The notes under the pieces: generated by a model
What the model saw: the letters and a program-made list of their open reading frames with translations, nothing else
Database searches by the model: none
Told to the model about the DNA's origin: nothing
From: Ostrinia nubilalis
Taxonomy: Eukaryota; Arthropoda; Insecta; Lepidoptera; Crambidae
Direction of reading: 5' to 3'
NCBI RefSeq assembly: GCF_963855985.1
Contig: NC_087097.1
Location: forward strand, 2,761,001-2,825,000
Length of the DNA stretch: 64,000 nt
Position numbers and translations under genes: made by a program
In this document: positions 32,620 to 43,990 of the stretch, in pieces
How positions within the stretch are numbered: position 1 is the first letter of the stretch
How the letters are laid out: every line of letters starts with the position of its first letter

Positions 32620-34100
32620 ATCTAAAGATATTGTTAAATAGATATTTTGATCACATTAGACTTACCTACATTTTATTCCAAAATCACACCTATTTCAAGC
32701 ATAGAAGATGCCACAGTGTTAAGCTTATTATGCCGTCATCTGACTCTATTTTATCCTTAATTTTCAAGCAGGTAAAGTCCAAAATCCGGAATCGTTACAC
32801 ATCGTTACATTACACATCAATACATCCAGTCTGTGACCCCCTTAAGAGTACGCCGTAACCTAATTTTCTTTGCTATTATCATAATGTTCCCTCACCTTTT
32901 ACCATCTGGTAAATTATGCACAATTCTCTTCCTTCTTGCACGTATTCAAAATACCTCGTTTAAAGTTTGGGAAAAGCGAAGCCAAACCACGAGATGTTAA
33001 TTAAGTTGGCCTGTATTAATAACCTCGTATTCTTAGTTTTATAGGGTAAGTAAATACGGTAGTCTCTTAAGTAGGGTATGTTTTATACAAAGACTCAAAA
33101 ACAGACCTACTTTGTATAAAATCATGATGTATTTTCACTTTCCTGTAGCCTAATTCCGCTTATTGTTTTAGCAATTGAACTGAAATTAGGCTACTTCAAG
33201 TCAACAACTTAACTTTATAAGGAAGTAATTTTGTATTTTATTTGAAACTAGGTAGTTGTTACCTGCGGCTTTTCCCGAGTGAAATCCAGTTTGTCACTGA
33301 TCGATGAACAAAAATAAAATAATACATTGAGGGCTTATGGCATAAACCCACTGCATCTATCTAAGCTGTAATAGCACACGGGCTGCATCATATCCTAGCC
33401 TAACTTACACGATTTATACTCAAATACATGCAAATTGCATCTACATGTTTATTTCAAAGTAAGAATCAATGCCAATATCTAAATGAGACAATTTTTTTGT
33501 TAAGTTGGTAAAAGGAAATCAAAAAAGCCGTCAACTTTATTCGTTTTTTTTTTGCTAGAAAATTATTCTGTTTCTACCACCACCACCACTAAACGAAATA
33601 CGTCACCGACACTACGAGCGATATTAATTGAAAGGCAATGGTGTAAAATGAATTTTTAATGTAAATAAAAATCACAATACTTAATAATCGTGTTTGTTCA
33701 GTAGAAAAATCAAGAGGTAGAGAAAAAAGTGACAGTCGTTAAAAAACAAAAATATAAAAGTTTCTCGCCGGCCAGGCGAGCGGCCAAGGAGTTTGGTCGT
33801 ACCTTTGCGACCCCTTACAATTTTTACTAGGCCGTCATTAGACAGACCTTTATTTACCACCGATGATGCACTTTGTTTTATGTACTTTATACGGCCTATG
33901 ATGAAGAATAAAGTGATTTGATTATACTGGCCACAAATAAAAACAAACACAGCAATAAATAAAAAACATTCGCACACAGTAGTGGGTTATTAGTGTAGTC
34001 AACAGTGATTGGATAAGGGCGGGTGTCCACTGAAGCAGAAACATCCGTGAACGCCTCCGTACACAATAACTATCCGTGCTATTGTATCGGAACCCTTAAT
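32620..34100. other. No gene recognised
   Basis: AT-rich. A short Helitron-like end occurs near 33260 (CTGCGGCTTTTCCCGAGTG). 33865-33950 is a paralogous, unoccupied version of the site at 40386-40920. A GC-rich 33768-33830 stretch (CCGGCCAGGCGAGCGGCC) is unassigned. Confidence 0.5.
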
Positions 34101-34104
34101 AATC

Positions 34105-34417
34105 TATACTAATATTTTGCGTGGGAAATATTGAATGTTTGAACTCCTTTACGCAAAAACTACGGGATCAATTTTGATGAAACTCTACAATGTTAGTGGT
34201 ACTTATATCAAGATAGTACAGGGGCTATTATTTGTAAATAGTAGGTAGGGTTACATTAGTAGCGTCTCTGTTTCAAAAACCAGGATAAAAACTATCCTAT
34301 GTCCTTTCCCGGGAAACTATCTCTATGTCAAATTTCATAAAAAAAATCGGTTCAGTGGTTTAGGCGTAAAAGCAATACAGACACACAGAGTTACTTTCTC
34401 ATTTATAAATTAGTATA
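34105..34417 (+). mobile_element. Helitron-like element, rearranged
   Basis: Left TCTATACTAATATTTTGCG and right GTGGTTTAGGCGTAAAAGC are the two family ends in unusual order, with a GTCTCTGTTTCAAAAACC core. Probably two fused copies. Confidence 0.5.
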
Positions 34418-34433
34418 CATTTGCAGCACTTGC

Positions 34434-34549
34434 TCACTGAAAACGCGCCACCTTGCCTATTCCAACGTCAAAACTTATAGGCGCGCCCGCGAATACAAAT
34501 ACCGTCCTTAAGAAGCTCCGTGTACAAAATCAATTCCGATTAATGCACT
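34434..34549 (+). repeat. Duplicated segment, left copy
   Basis: GGCGCGCCCGCGAATAC and GTACAAAATCAATTCCGATT recur at 38226-38337. With the insertions between them removed, the spacing is about 240 bp. Confidence 0.85.
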
Positions 34550-34567
34550 CATCATCATCATCATCAT

Positions 34568-37500
34568 TCAAAATCAAAATCAAAATCAAAATCAAAAATA
34601 TTTATTCAGTTTAGACCACAAGTGGCACTTATGAACGTCAATAGAAAATAATAAAAAAAGAAAAAGGTAGCCCTTATGGGGCACTTTACATGTCTCCTTA
34701 TCTTTTGGGCCCTACCAGCGCTTCGAGACAAACATATGGCAAGTGCTGAGAAGAAACGCCGGAACAAACTCAGTCACCACTTATTGCCAGGAATTATCTA
34801 ACGGTAAGAATAGTCAAATTTAAGTACATCAAATATGTGCAGACTGAACTGACCACGCATCCTTGTCATCAATATAGTCTCGAACCTTGTAGTACCCTTT
34901 GGACATAAGGGTATTTTTTATATGTATCTTAAATTTGTTTATTGGCAATTCGACAAGGTTGTGTGGTATTTTGTTAAATATGGTAATACATTTCCCCAAG
35001 AATGAATTACCTATCTTATGCAACCTAAATGATGGAACAGCAAGTTTATTCTTATGTCTCGTGTTAAATGAGTGGACGTCACTTTTCTTAGTAAATAAAT
35101 GTATATGTTTACGGACATACATAATGTTATCAAATATGTATTGCGAAGCCACAGTCAATATATTGATTTCTTTAAAAACTTCTCTAAGCGAGTCACGTGG
35201 TTTAAGACCGTATATTGCCCGAACAGCTCTTTTCTGTAAAATGAAAATTGATTCTATGTCTGCTGCTGAGCCCCACAGTAAAAGACCATAAGACATAATA
35301 CTATGAAAATAACTAAAATATATAAGCCTTGCTGTTTCAACATCAGTCAAGTTTCTGATCTTTCTCACCGCAAAGGCAGCTGAACTAAGTCTTCCCGCCA
35401 AGGCAGCAATATGGGGGCCCCATTGTAATTTACAGTCTAGGGTAATACCTAGAAAGACAGTAGAGTTTATCAGTTCAATGCGTTCATTATTTACTGTAAT
35501 ATTAGTATTAACTTGTTTGACATTAGGCATAGTGAATTTTAAACATTTGGTTTTTTTTGCGTTTAATAGCAAATTATTAGTTGTAAACCAGTCTAATACT
35601 TTGGAAAGAGCATTATTCACGTCGTCAAATATTTCCTGACGCCTGTCAGTTTTAAAAATTAAAGAAGTGTCATCAGCAAATAATACTATCTCACAAAGGT
35701 CCTTTGAATAAAAAGGTAGATCATTTATATAAATCAGAAAGAGCAATGGTCCCAGTATTGAGCCTTGGGGCACTCCCATTTTTAGGGGGGCGCCCGAAGA
35801 GTTAGTTCCGTGAATATTTACTTTTTGTAATCTGTCTGAGAGGTAAGAGTGTAATAGGCTTAAGGCCTTGCCTGATACGCCATAATGTTCTAGCTTAAAT
35901 AACAGAGTTTGATGATCAACACAGTCAAACGCCTTCGATAAGTCACAAAATACACCAATAGCATCTTTTTTCTCCTGCCAAGCATCGAAAATGTGTTTGA
36001 TAAGAGCAACCCCTGCATCGGTCGTACTTTTCCCTTTTGTGAACCCATATTGTTTTTCATGAAACAGTTTATTTAAGTTAAAATAAGACAGTAGTTGATT
36101 GAAAATAATTTTTTCAAATATTTTACTGAGCGCAGGTAGTATCGATATAGGTCTAAAGTTGGATGGGTCACTTTTGTCTCCTGCTTTAAATAATGGTATG
36201 ATTTTACTATGTTTCATCAGGGTAGGGAACTGACCTTCGTTAATACATTCATTAAAGATATGAGCTAAATGGGGAGCTATAAGAGGAATGATGGGTTTTA
36301 TTATGTCTGTTGATATGCCCCATATATCCTCTGTCTTTTTTATATTTAGTTCTTTGAAAGTTTTTATAATAACTATGGGGTCTATTTGTCTAAATTTTAA
36401 TGGGCTATTGCAAACATCAACACAACCCTCGAGAAGAGACATTGCCTGATATGAACATGAATTAAGATTGCTTGTTGTTATGATTGGTACATTTGAGAAG
36501 TAACCTTCGAATGCGTTTGCTACCTTATCATTGCATTTAATATACTTATTATCAATTTTTAATGCGAATGTGTCATCCCGAGATATAATTCTACAAGTTT
36601 CTTTATTAATACAATTCCAAGTAGCTTTAATTTTGTTGCCAGAGTTTTTAATTTTGTCACGTATGTAAATAGATTTTGCCATAGTACAAACTTGTTTAAA
36701 AACTTTTGAGTATTTTTTTACATATTCTATAAAGTCCGGGTCGCTACTATAGGCTTTTCTACCATATAATTCAAACATTTTTTTCCTACTAATATAAATA
36801 CCTACTGTAGCCCAGTCACTGAATTTAGTTTTATTGTTTTTAATAATAATTGTTTTCTTAGGAAAAATTTTATTGAACTCATTTTTAATTAATTCAAATA
36901 ATTGCTCATATAAAATATTTATACTACAGTTAAAGTAATGCAAAAGTGGGACCTTATTAGATATTTGAGATTTAAATTTGTCTTTCTGGGATGCAGTGAC
37001 TGGTCTATATTCTATTTCCTTGCTCGATGGCACAAAATGGTGTTGAAATGACGCTATTTGACCGCAATGATCAGAATTAACAAAATTTATTATTGATTTC
37101 TCTAGCACTAAGCAGTTACAGAATATATTGTCTAAGCAAGTAGCTGATGTTGGAGTCACCCTAGTTGGTTCAGAGAAAAGATTTAACAAGTTAAAAGATT
37201 TGAATAAATTTAAAAACCGTATTGAAAGAGAGGAATCTTCTATTATATTGATATTAAAGTCTCCACATACAACTACTTTCTTTGAACTATTACACACTCT
37301 TCTAAGTACCTCTTCCATTGTGGTTTCAAATAATTCATAGTTACTAGATGGGGGTCTATATACACATACAATAACATAGTCGTCCAGTTCTGCACATGAC
37401 AGCTCAATAGTTCGCTCAACAGAGAGAGATACAATATCTTTACGCTCTTTACATTTTAATTTATCATTGATTAATATTAGTGACCCTCCACGAATAGCTA

Positions 37501-37778
37501 ACTCTCTAGTGAATGAACTAATAAGCTTATAATTATTAATGCTCAGCATTAGTTCATATTGCCTGAGCCAATGTTCCGTTAAACATAAGACATGAATATT
37601 CAATTCTTGGATAAATAACTCAATTTCCAAGTCTTTGCCGGAGAAGCCTTGTACATTCTGATGCACTAAATTAAAACCGTTAAATTTCTTTGTACCCGAA
37701 TTTTGTATGCCAGAGTTATCCTCTATTGTCTTACGATGTAATTTAAATTATGATTTGGAACAGATTCCAAGGGTCGAA
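34568..37778 (-). mobile_element. Non-LTR retrotransposon (CR1/Jockey group), 5'-truncated
   Basis: Carries the endonuclease-RT frame, a short 3' UTR and a (TTTTGA)n tail on the minus strand (34568-34600). It begins just upstream of the endonuclease, so ORF1 is missing. Both sides are (CAT)n of the host RTE tail, which hides its own target duplication. Confidence 0.9.
34829..37747 (-). CDS. LINE endonuclease-reverse transcriptase (ORF2)
   Basis: The frame is open from 37747 to the stop at 34829; no ATG precedes the conserved HQNVQG motif, so the start may be lost by truncation. Numbering from the GTG at 37666, the APE endonuclease has N4 (HQNVQG), E31 (TEHW), YRPPS at 103, GDFN at 135 and SDH at 198-200, so the catalytic set is present. 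RT follows with SKIIPLFKAGD near 490, D575, GVPQGSILGPLLF at 631 and FADD at 663-666. The C-terminus has a long LINE thumb region. It nicks target DNA and primes cDNA synthesis from the LINE RNA. No internal stop over 970 codons, so the copy is recent. Clade is judged from motifs only; CR1 or Jockey-like is most likely. Confidence 0.9.
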   Translation of the reverse strand, partial: FKLHRKTIEDNSGIQNSGTKKFNGFNLVHQNVQGFSGKDLEIELFIQELNIHVLCLTEHWLRQYELMLSINNYKLISSFTRELAIRGGSLILINDKLKCKERKDIVSLSVERTIELSCAELDDYVIVCVYRPPSSNYELFETTMEEVLRRVCNSSKKVVVCGDFNINIIEDSSLSIRFLNLFKSFNLLNLFSEPTRVTPTSATCLDNIFCNCLVLEKSIINFVNSDHCGQIASFQHHFVPSSKEIEYRPVTASQKDKFKSQISNKVPLLHYFNCSINILYEQLFELIKNEFNKIFPKKTIIIKNNKTKFSDWATVGIYISRKKMFELYGRKAYSSDPDFIEYVKKYSKVFKQVCTMAKSIYIRDKIKNSGNKIKATWNCINKETCRIISRDDTFALKIDNKYIKCNDKVANAFEGYFSNVPIITTSNLNSCSYQAMSLLEGCVDVCNSPLKFRQIDPIVIIKTFKELNIKKTEDIWGISTDIIKPIIPLIAPHLAHIFNECINEGQFPTLMKHSKIIPLFKAGDKSDPSNFRPISILPALSKIFEKIIFNQLLSYFNLNKLFHEKQYGFTKGKSTTDAGVALIKHIFDAWQEKKDAIGVFCDLSKAFDCVDHQTLLFKLEHYGVSGKALSLLHSYLSDRLQKVNIHGTNSSGAPLKMGVPQGSILGPLLFLIYINDLPFYSKDLCEIVLFADDTSLIFKTDRRQEIFDDVNNALSKVLDWFTTNNLLLNAKKTKCLKFTMPNVKQVNTNITVNNERIELINSTVFLGITLDCKLQWGPHIAALAGRLSSAAFAVRKIRNLTDVETARLIYFSYFHSIMSYGLLLWGSAADIESIFILQKRAVRAIYGLKPRDSLREVFKEINILTVASQYIFDNIMYVRKHIHLFTKKSDVHSFNTRHKNKLAVPSFRLHKIGNSFLGKCITIFNKIPHNLVELPINKFKIHIKNTLMSKGYYKVRDYIDDKDAWSVQSAHI

Positions 37779-38225
37779 CATCAACATTATCATCATCATC
37801 ATCATTTCAGCCATAGGACGTCCACTGCTGAATATAGGCCTCCCCCAATGCTTTCCATGTTGCCCGGTTGGTAGCGGTATGCGTCCAGCGCCTTCCTGCT
37901 TGTCGTCCATAAACTAAAGTCGCTGACATAGCCCGACGGATTAGCAAGCTGAAGTGGCAATGGGCAGGGCACATAGTACGCAGAACTGACGGCCGATGGG
38001 GCAGCAAGGTTCTGGAGTGGAGGCTGCGTACCGGAAAACGCAGCATGGGACGTCCACCCACAAGGTGGACCGACGACCTCATAAAGGTAGCAGGATTAAT
38101 GCACTACGAAGAATAATTGAGGTGCGCTTGAAAATGGGTGCACTTCAAGGAATAATTCATAACTAATTAATCGCCAAATCAATTAGAATCATTAATGATT
38201 GGTTTACTTTGTCGCAGCTAAAAAC

Positions 38226-38337
38226 ACAATGGAAACGCGCCATCTTGCCTATCGACGTCAGAACTTATAGGCGCGCCCGCGAATACTAATAACGTCCTTA
38301 AGAAGCTCGTGTACAAAATCAATTCCGATTAATCTGC
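38226..38337 (+). repeat. Duplicated segment, right copy
   Basis: Matches 34434-34549 with few differences (GGCGCGCCCGCGAATACT, AATCAATTCCGATTAAT). Confidence 0.85.
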
Positions 38338-38481
38338 CCCGGGTTAAGGAACTTAGAGCCGAGATTAAGCAACAGGAAATAAGCAATTTGGTATTTCATT
38401 GGATGAGGATATTCTTTTTATTTATTACTGTTATTGAACTACGAGTAAGAATTGTTTCTTTTTATTTAATCACAGATATAC

Positions 38482-38635
38482 AGACGTAGCGTGGGCAGGC
38501 CTCCTACAAGGTGGACCGACGATCTGGTGAAGGTCGCGGGAAGAACCTGAATGCGGGCAGCGCAGGACCGGTCGTTATTGAAATCCTTGGGGGAGGCCTT
38601 TGTCCAGCAGTGGACGTCATTTGGCTGAAACGAGA
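38482..38635 (+). repeat. RTE LINE 3' fragment (family B)
   Basis: AGACGTAGCGTGGGCAGGCC through GTCCAGCAGTGGACGTC; plus orientation, close to the coding end of the 61215 copy. Confidence 0.85.
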
Positions 38636-38892
38636 CGACGTCATTTGCCTCTCCTGTCAAACAAAAAATATAGTATCTCGATGACGTTTAAAGATCTTAT
38701 ATATCTCTACTTATACATCGTTGCGCATTTTGTCCAATGACACAATGTGTCTAAACTACGTGCAATATAGATATATTCAGCAATTAAATTCAAGACCACA
38801 AAGATTGTTTTCAGTGAGCTAGCTTTTGAAAAGTATTATCACGTCTCTACCACTGATTTAGAACTGATTCTTTGTGGCCCTATGTGGAGGTA

Positions 38893-38960
38893 TTTGTGGA
38901 AAACTTTTGCGGAAATCCTTTGTCTAGCACTGGACGTCATTTGGCTGAAACGAACGAACG
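38893..38960 (+). repeat. RTE LINE 3' fragment (family B), short
   Basis: TTTGTCTAGCACTGGACGTC then a CGAACGAACG tail. Confidence 0.75.
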
Positions 38961-38963
38961 TAC

Positions 38964-40185
38964 TTATTCTCAGTGCATTTTTCAATATTCAATAGTTTTC
39001 CAAAAATATGTACTGATATGAGCAATTTTTGTCTATTTAATAATCTCTCTCAGGTACTTTTTCATTTAATGTTAATCTTAATATTGCTGTTACTACGATC
39101 ACCAGACATAGGTTTAAAAATGCAAACTAATTGACTGCTAAAACCCAAAGTTTAGATACACCTTAATATTTTCACTCCCTTAGCACATTATACGCTTTAA
39201 TAATGTCAAGAAAAATAAGATAACGTGTGCCGCGAAGTTAATAAGGAAACCACATTACACGTTATTAAGTTTTGCCCACAGCGTAAACACGGGTTTTTTA
39301 ATAAACACCACACACGCCAATAAAGTTTTTAAACTTTGCTAATATTTTCTAAAATATGGCCATGTATTATGAAAGTCTGAGTTAGAAAACCTTCTGAGGT
39401 TCTTTTGTTTTTCGCTAGGTTTTCTTTTTAAAAAGAGACCTAAAACTTTTTGCTAAAAAGTTGCTACAAAACAATAGTTATATCAGCAACGGTTGGAAAC
39501 CATTACATCCACTGAGGTGATATTAATAATTGCAGTCATCATAATTATTATAAAGTCATAAATATTTTGCAATAAAGTTTTTAAAAAGCGCGTTTAGACA
39601 TTTCAACCCTACGACTGCCTACATAATTTTGGCTTCTCCCAAAAAGAAGCAGCGCTAAAAACTGTCACCTTTAGGAGCCTATTAAGTCTATTATTATTTT
39701 GTGAATAATTTTGCCTTGGTTTTCCAAGCAATAGAAAAATAATATCTAGCTCTCATCCCTTTAGATTTTGGTTTAATTTATCGCATAATCCATCTACCCA
39801 TCATTTATTTCTCTCACAACATTACCTCTTTAAATATTGAGTAAGTTATATTACTAAAGTGTTAGCTCCAAATGTTACCTTTCTGCCTTTGTCACAATAC
39901 GATTACTTTATTCTTTCGGCAAATAAGACGAAAGTGTGCCCCATTTGCACGATATTGGGCTTCAACAACTCACTTATTTTCAACTTATTCAATTGGAATG
40001 GATTTAGTGAATGTGACTTTTAATAAAAGGGTCTTTAGAAGGGTTAAATGTGGTAATGTGAAGTTTGGAACGTCGTGTCTGGAATTGAAAATCTTGCTGA
40101 TTCAGAAAATATCTAGCATAGTAGGTGGGCCTAACAAATGGCGCTTTTATTTCTATATTTTTGTACACTTTTTTAGAGTAGGTTC
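38964..40185. other. No gene recognised
   Basis: AT-rich. A plus-strand frame at 39872-40207 (about 110 codons) has no motif and a composition like the surroundings. Confidence 0.6.
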
Positions 40186-40186
40186 T

Positions 40187-40322
40187 TTCGTTCGTTCCAT
40201 TAAATGACGTCAACTGCTAGACAAAGACCGCCCCTAAGTATTTCCACAACGACCGGCCATGCGTTGCCCGCATCCAGATGCTTCCTGCGACCTTCACAAG
40301 ATCGTCGGTTCACCTGGGTGGA
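40187..40322 (-). repeat. RTE LINE 3' fragment (family B)
   Basis: TTCGTTCGTTCC tail end, diverged GACGTCAACTGCTAGACAAA, and GATCGTCGGTTCACC. Confidence 0.8.
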
Positions 40323-40403
40323 CCGTTTTTTTTTTTAGAAAATTTTACAGTTTCTATCATCACCAGCACCTATGATGTACATAAGTACTTTGTATTTTAT
40401 GTA

Positions 40404-40852
40404 CAGTCACGGAATGAAAAGGTTCGTCAGTTTTCAAATTGATTCCTTCAACGAATCGTGAGCACATATTACCTTTGGAAACTATGTTACAGAATAATCT
40501 CGAGTTAGAGAAAATAATCTTTAACTGTTCGTCAGTAAAGTTCAAAATTATTCAGATCAAAGTTGTTTGACGATTTAACTTGTCAAGAAGATTATTATGA
40601 TTGATAAACTAAAACCTTCTTGTTGGTTCAACCTGCCATTATCTGTTAAATAAAAAAACTACATTTTGTAACATTGCACTGATGGGATAGAAAAATAAAT
40701 AAGCAAAACCTTATTCGTTAGCAGACGTCATATTTATTTAAATGTTAGCAGCACTGTTTCTTGCATGGTTATGTTGGCAGGTTTGACTCTTATAGTACCT
40801 ACTGCAAGCGAAAACCGACACTAAGGTGACGAACCTTTTCATTCCGCGACTG
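40404..40852. mobile_element. Tc1/mariner-type non-autonomous element, copy 2
   Basis: 449 bp, same inverted ends as 30202-30674, flanked by TA. The host sequence TTTTATG-TA-CTTT is continuous in a paralogous site at about 33877-33890, showing insertion at TA. Confidence 0.9.
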
Positions 40853-40919
40853 TACTTTGAACCGCCTATAAAGTGATTTGATTTGATAATATAATATTGG
40901 CCACAAATAAAAACAAACA

Positions 40920-41849
40920 GATCGTCGGCACATCGTCGGTTTACCTGCTAAAGTTTATACTTTGTGAGATCCCTTGCTATTAATGAATATCTTATTTCTA
41001 ACTGAAATTTCGGGCTTCCTATCCTCTCCTATTTTATGACAGCAACTGTGAACCATAACAAATTTGTTTCAAACCAAATCTGTTCACAATCGGATTTTGA
41101 TTGGCAAAGTTAAACAAAACGCTTAATTGAATTTGACCGTAATATTCGTTTAATTCCGCTGGGATGTTGTAGGCAGTATCAGAAACCTTGATACTGAATC
41201 ATAGCATATTTTGATGCAGTAATTTCATATTCTACTAACAGAGAATTGGATATTTGACTGGTTTCTTAAAACTTTTCTGGATTTTAGTGGTGTTACTAGG
41301 CATACCTAACATAGAAATATCAATCCGTCATTAATTTGCTCGTACGACAAAAGTTGATTAATGGTTAAAAAATAGCCATTTTTTTAACTGCACAAATTAA
41401 TAAAAACCGCTCTAAATTTTTATTACAACCATTGACTATGAGAGTGGTTACCTATCAATGGATTTGTTCATTTGACAAATTATAAATATCATTGGAGGCG
41501 ACAAAATGGTTAAGCCTGAGATTACTGTGTATCGCTATATTGTACATACAGTGAACGGAGTCTGTGCAGTGAATAAGAAATTTAATTTGAGACATTGAAA
41601 TTGAAACGTTTTGTTATTAGAGCATACAATCGAAGTTTCGTACTAAGAAGCATTATTGAGAAATTTTCTAAGTCAGAGCCTTGATCACGTTTATCGGCAA
41701 AAATATGGTTTAATCGTACAATAACTTACCAAACTGAGTACAATCATTTATAGTGCGTGGACTCTACCTGCCTAGCTCGTACTAATTACACCTTGTAAAC
41801 GGTATTTCCTGAAATATTTATGTATAAAAACTGACAAAGTTGACTGACA
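40920..41849. other. No gene recognised
   Basis: AT-rich intergenic sequence. Confidence 0.6.
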
Positions 41850-41992
41850 CCCGTATTCACAAACATCACTATGACGTCTCACAGTGCTCGTGGACGCACA
41901 GGGTCACATACGAACCAATCACGGAGCTTTATTCAACGCTGTGAGTTCGATTTGCTGCTTCACTTAGGCAAGTGTTGTTTGTGAATACGGGC
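41850..41992 (+). mobile_element. TIR MITE (CCCGTATTCACAAAC family), copy 3
   Basis: CCCGTATTCACAAACATCAC and GTTTGTGAATACGGGC ends, full length. Confidence 0.8.
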
Positions 41993-42244
41993 GTGAGTTT
42001 CTTCCATCACTTCTTCTCAGCACCAACCGGTGCGTTGTTCGAGTGATAATAGAGTAAGACATATTTTGGACGTGTATAAAGCGGATTTATATTTGTCTGC
42101 CGTGTTGTGTCGTGTCGTGATACTCTTGATGGCTTCTGACGTGTCGATACTAAATGAAACGGATTCCATTTTGATGCGTCACGATACAACAAGTGTCGTT
42201 CGATAAAATATAAATGCGCACAGGTGTTCTGAAAAAGGCCCACA

Positions 42245-42470
42245 TCTATACTAATATTATAAATGCGAAAGTAACTCTGTCTGTCTGTCTCTCTTTCCCG
42301 CCTAAACCACTGGACCGATTTTGATGAAATTTGGCATAGAGATAGTTTGAGTCCCGGGAAAGGACATAGGATACTTTTTATGCCGGTTTTTGAAACAGGG
42401 ACGCTCGCGATAAATTTTTTCTGTGACAGACAAAATTCCACGCGGGCGAAGTCGCGGGCGGAAAGCTAGT
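42245..42470 (-). mobile_element. Helitron-like element, complete-looking
   Basis: TCTATACTAATATTATAAAT start and GTCGCGGGCGGAAAGCTAGT end; includes (CTGT)n and GGACCGATTTTGATGAAA. Confidence 0.65.
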
Positions 42471-42878
42471 GTTAAATAATTTATTTAAATATTATAGGTA
42501 GGTATTTAAATGATTTTGCCTTTTAACTGAATTCAAACACACACACTTGTATTTCTGCATCATTAATGGGTTGACTGCAGAAACTAAATCGAGTCAAACG
42601 TTGGCGTTTTTGCCGTAAAAAGTTGAATGAAAAGCTCGCAACATTACCAAGCTCACCGGGCCGGATCTGAATTTGAACGCTTTCGCGTTAATATTTCATT
42701 TTGCATTCGAAACGTTTACGTCTAAGTTTGTTGCACATAATGAGTTGTGCAGTTGTGGTGGGGATGTACTGAGAGTAAAGTGCGAGTAGACTACATGAAA
42801 CTGAATCGTTATGTTTGTTTATTAATAAGACACCTACTAAATACAATAATAATAATACGAGTATGTACATACTCATAC

Positions 42879-42955
42879 GCAGGACCGTTCATTGTGGAAA
42901 ACCTTGGAGGAGGCCTTTGTCCAGCAGTGGACGTCATTCGGCTGAAACGAACGAA
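42879..42955 (+). repeat. RTE LINE 3' fragment (family B)
   Basis: GCAGGACCGTTCATTGTGG to CGAACGAAC tail. Confidence 0.8.
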
Positions 42956-43187
42956 CATACTCATATTAGACTAGAGGCGCAGTGTAAAGTTTCCAAAGAT
43001 TTTTATTTTATTATTGTACGCTTTGGAGCTCACGGGTCAAAAGTGGCCCGGTCCTTTATAAGGCTTGCGTGGGGATACAGATCCAACACGTAGATTATTT
43101 TATTTATTATTTATTTATCCTTTATACTATGTACCTTTATTACACACGTCGTTAAATCTGCGATTCGATAACAGCTAAGCACAATAT

Positions 43188-43320
43188 TTCGTTCGTTTCA
43201 GCCAAATGACATCCACTGCTGGACAAAGGCCTACCTAAATATTTCCACAACGACCGGTCTTGCGCTGCCAGCATCCAGGTACATCCCGCGACCGTCGCGA
43301 AAGATCGTCAATTCACCTTG
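43188..43320 (-). repeat. RTE LINE 3' fragment (family B)
   Basis: TTCGTTCGTTTCAGCC tail end, CATCCACTGCTGGACAAAGG, ends near TCGTCAATTCACC. Confidence 0.85.
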
Positions 43321-43429
43321 GAATATGTTAAAATGTTTATATTCAAAATGACTTCACATGCTTAGAAGCATAAAAATATTCTTCTGATTGAGCCATGACA
43401 GACTGCAGTTGAAACCAAGTTCCTACCTA

Positions 43430-43990
43430 TGAAAACTCATAAAAAACTCATAAAACTCATTTATTTCTGTAAATAGGCTTTAATAAAGCACTTTTACACG
43501 TCCCAGTATTAACCCTACCACTGCTTCAGGACAATAAATTGGGCCAGTGCTGAGAAGAAGCAGCGCAAGAAACTCGGACACTATTGTCAGCCTCTTTTTC
43601 AAAGGTTTACAGGCTTTAAAAATACATATTTATAAATATTTATTTATGCAAGCTAGGCAGTTACGCATCTCAAACATTTTTATCTTTTAAATAATCATCG
43701 ACTTTATAGTAGCCCTTTTTCATAAAGGTACTTTTAATATGTGCTTTGAATTTATGAATGGGTAGTTCTACAACAGTTTGTGGTAATTTATTAAATAATT
43801 TAATATATTTTCCCATAAATGTATTACCAATCTTATGCAGTCTGAAATTATATGGGCTCGGTGTGCCCCACACCCACAAAGCAGTTCTTAATTGGAGTCC
43901 GCTTAACTTGTTCTGAAGTCTGGATCTATATTGCAGTTTTATTACAAGTGGAATGCGTTTTTGTAAGAAACTTTTTAATATTGTAGCTAA
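43430..43990 (-). pseudogene. LINE 3' end related to the 34829-37747 element
   Basis: The minus frame 43670-43879 encodes NFRLHKIGNTFMGKYIKLFN and KKGYYKVDDYL, clearly homologous to FRLHKIGNSFLGKCITIFNK and KGYYKVRDYI of the intact LINE. It keeps only the last ~70 residues plus a 3' UTR that is also found at 25787 and 47876. A separate subfamily, 5'-truncated. Confidence 0.85.

Larger units (their letters stand above)
34550..38093 (-). mobile_element. RTE LINE (family A) with twin-priming inversion, interrupted by a second LINE
   Basis: GATTAATGCACT flanks the whole unit (34538-34549 and 38094-38105), giving a 12 bp TSD. The (CAT)n tail is split: 34550-34568 and about 37779-37812. Segment 37813-37900 reads in minus orientation (3' end), segment 37901-38093 in plus orientation (adjacent upstream sequence, inverted), meeting at AGCAG microhomology. 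Confidence 0.85.

Noticed and set aside
39872..40207. 111-codon plus-strand ORF
   Set aside because: Amino-acid make-up is that of translated AT-rich DNA, there is no motif, and its end overlaps an RTE fragment.
42007..42441. 144-codon minus-strand ORF
   Set aside because: Covers part of a Helitron-like element and has no protein motif.
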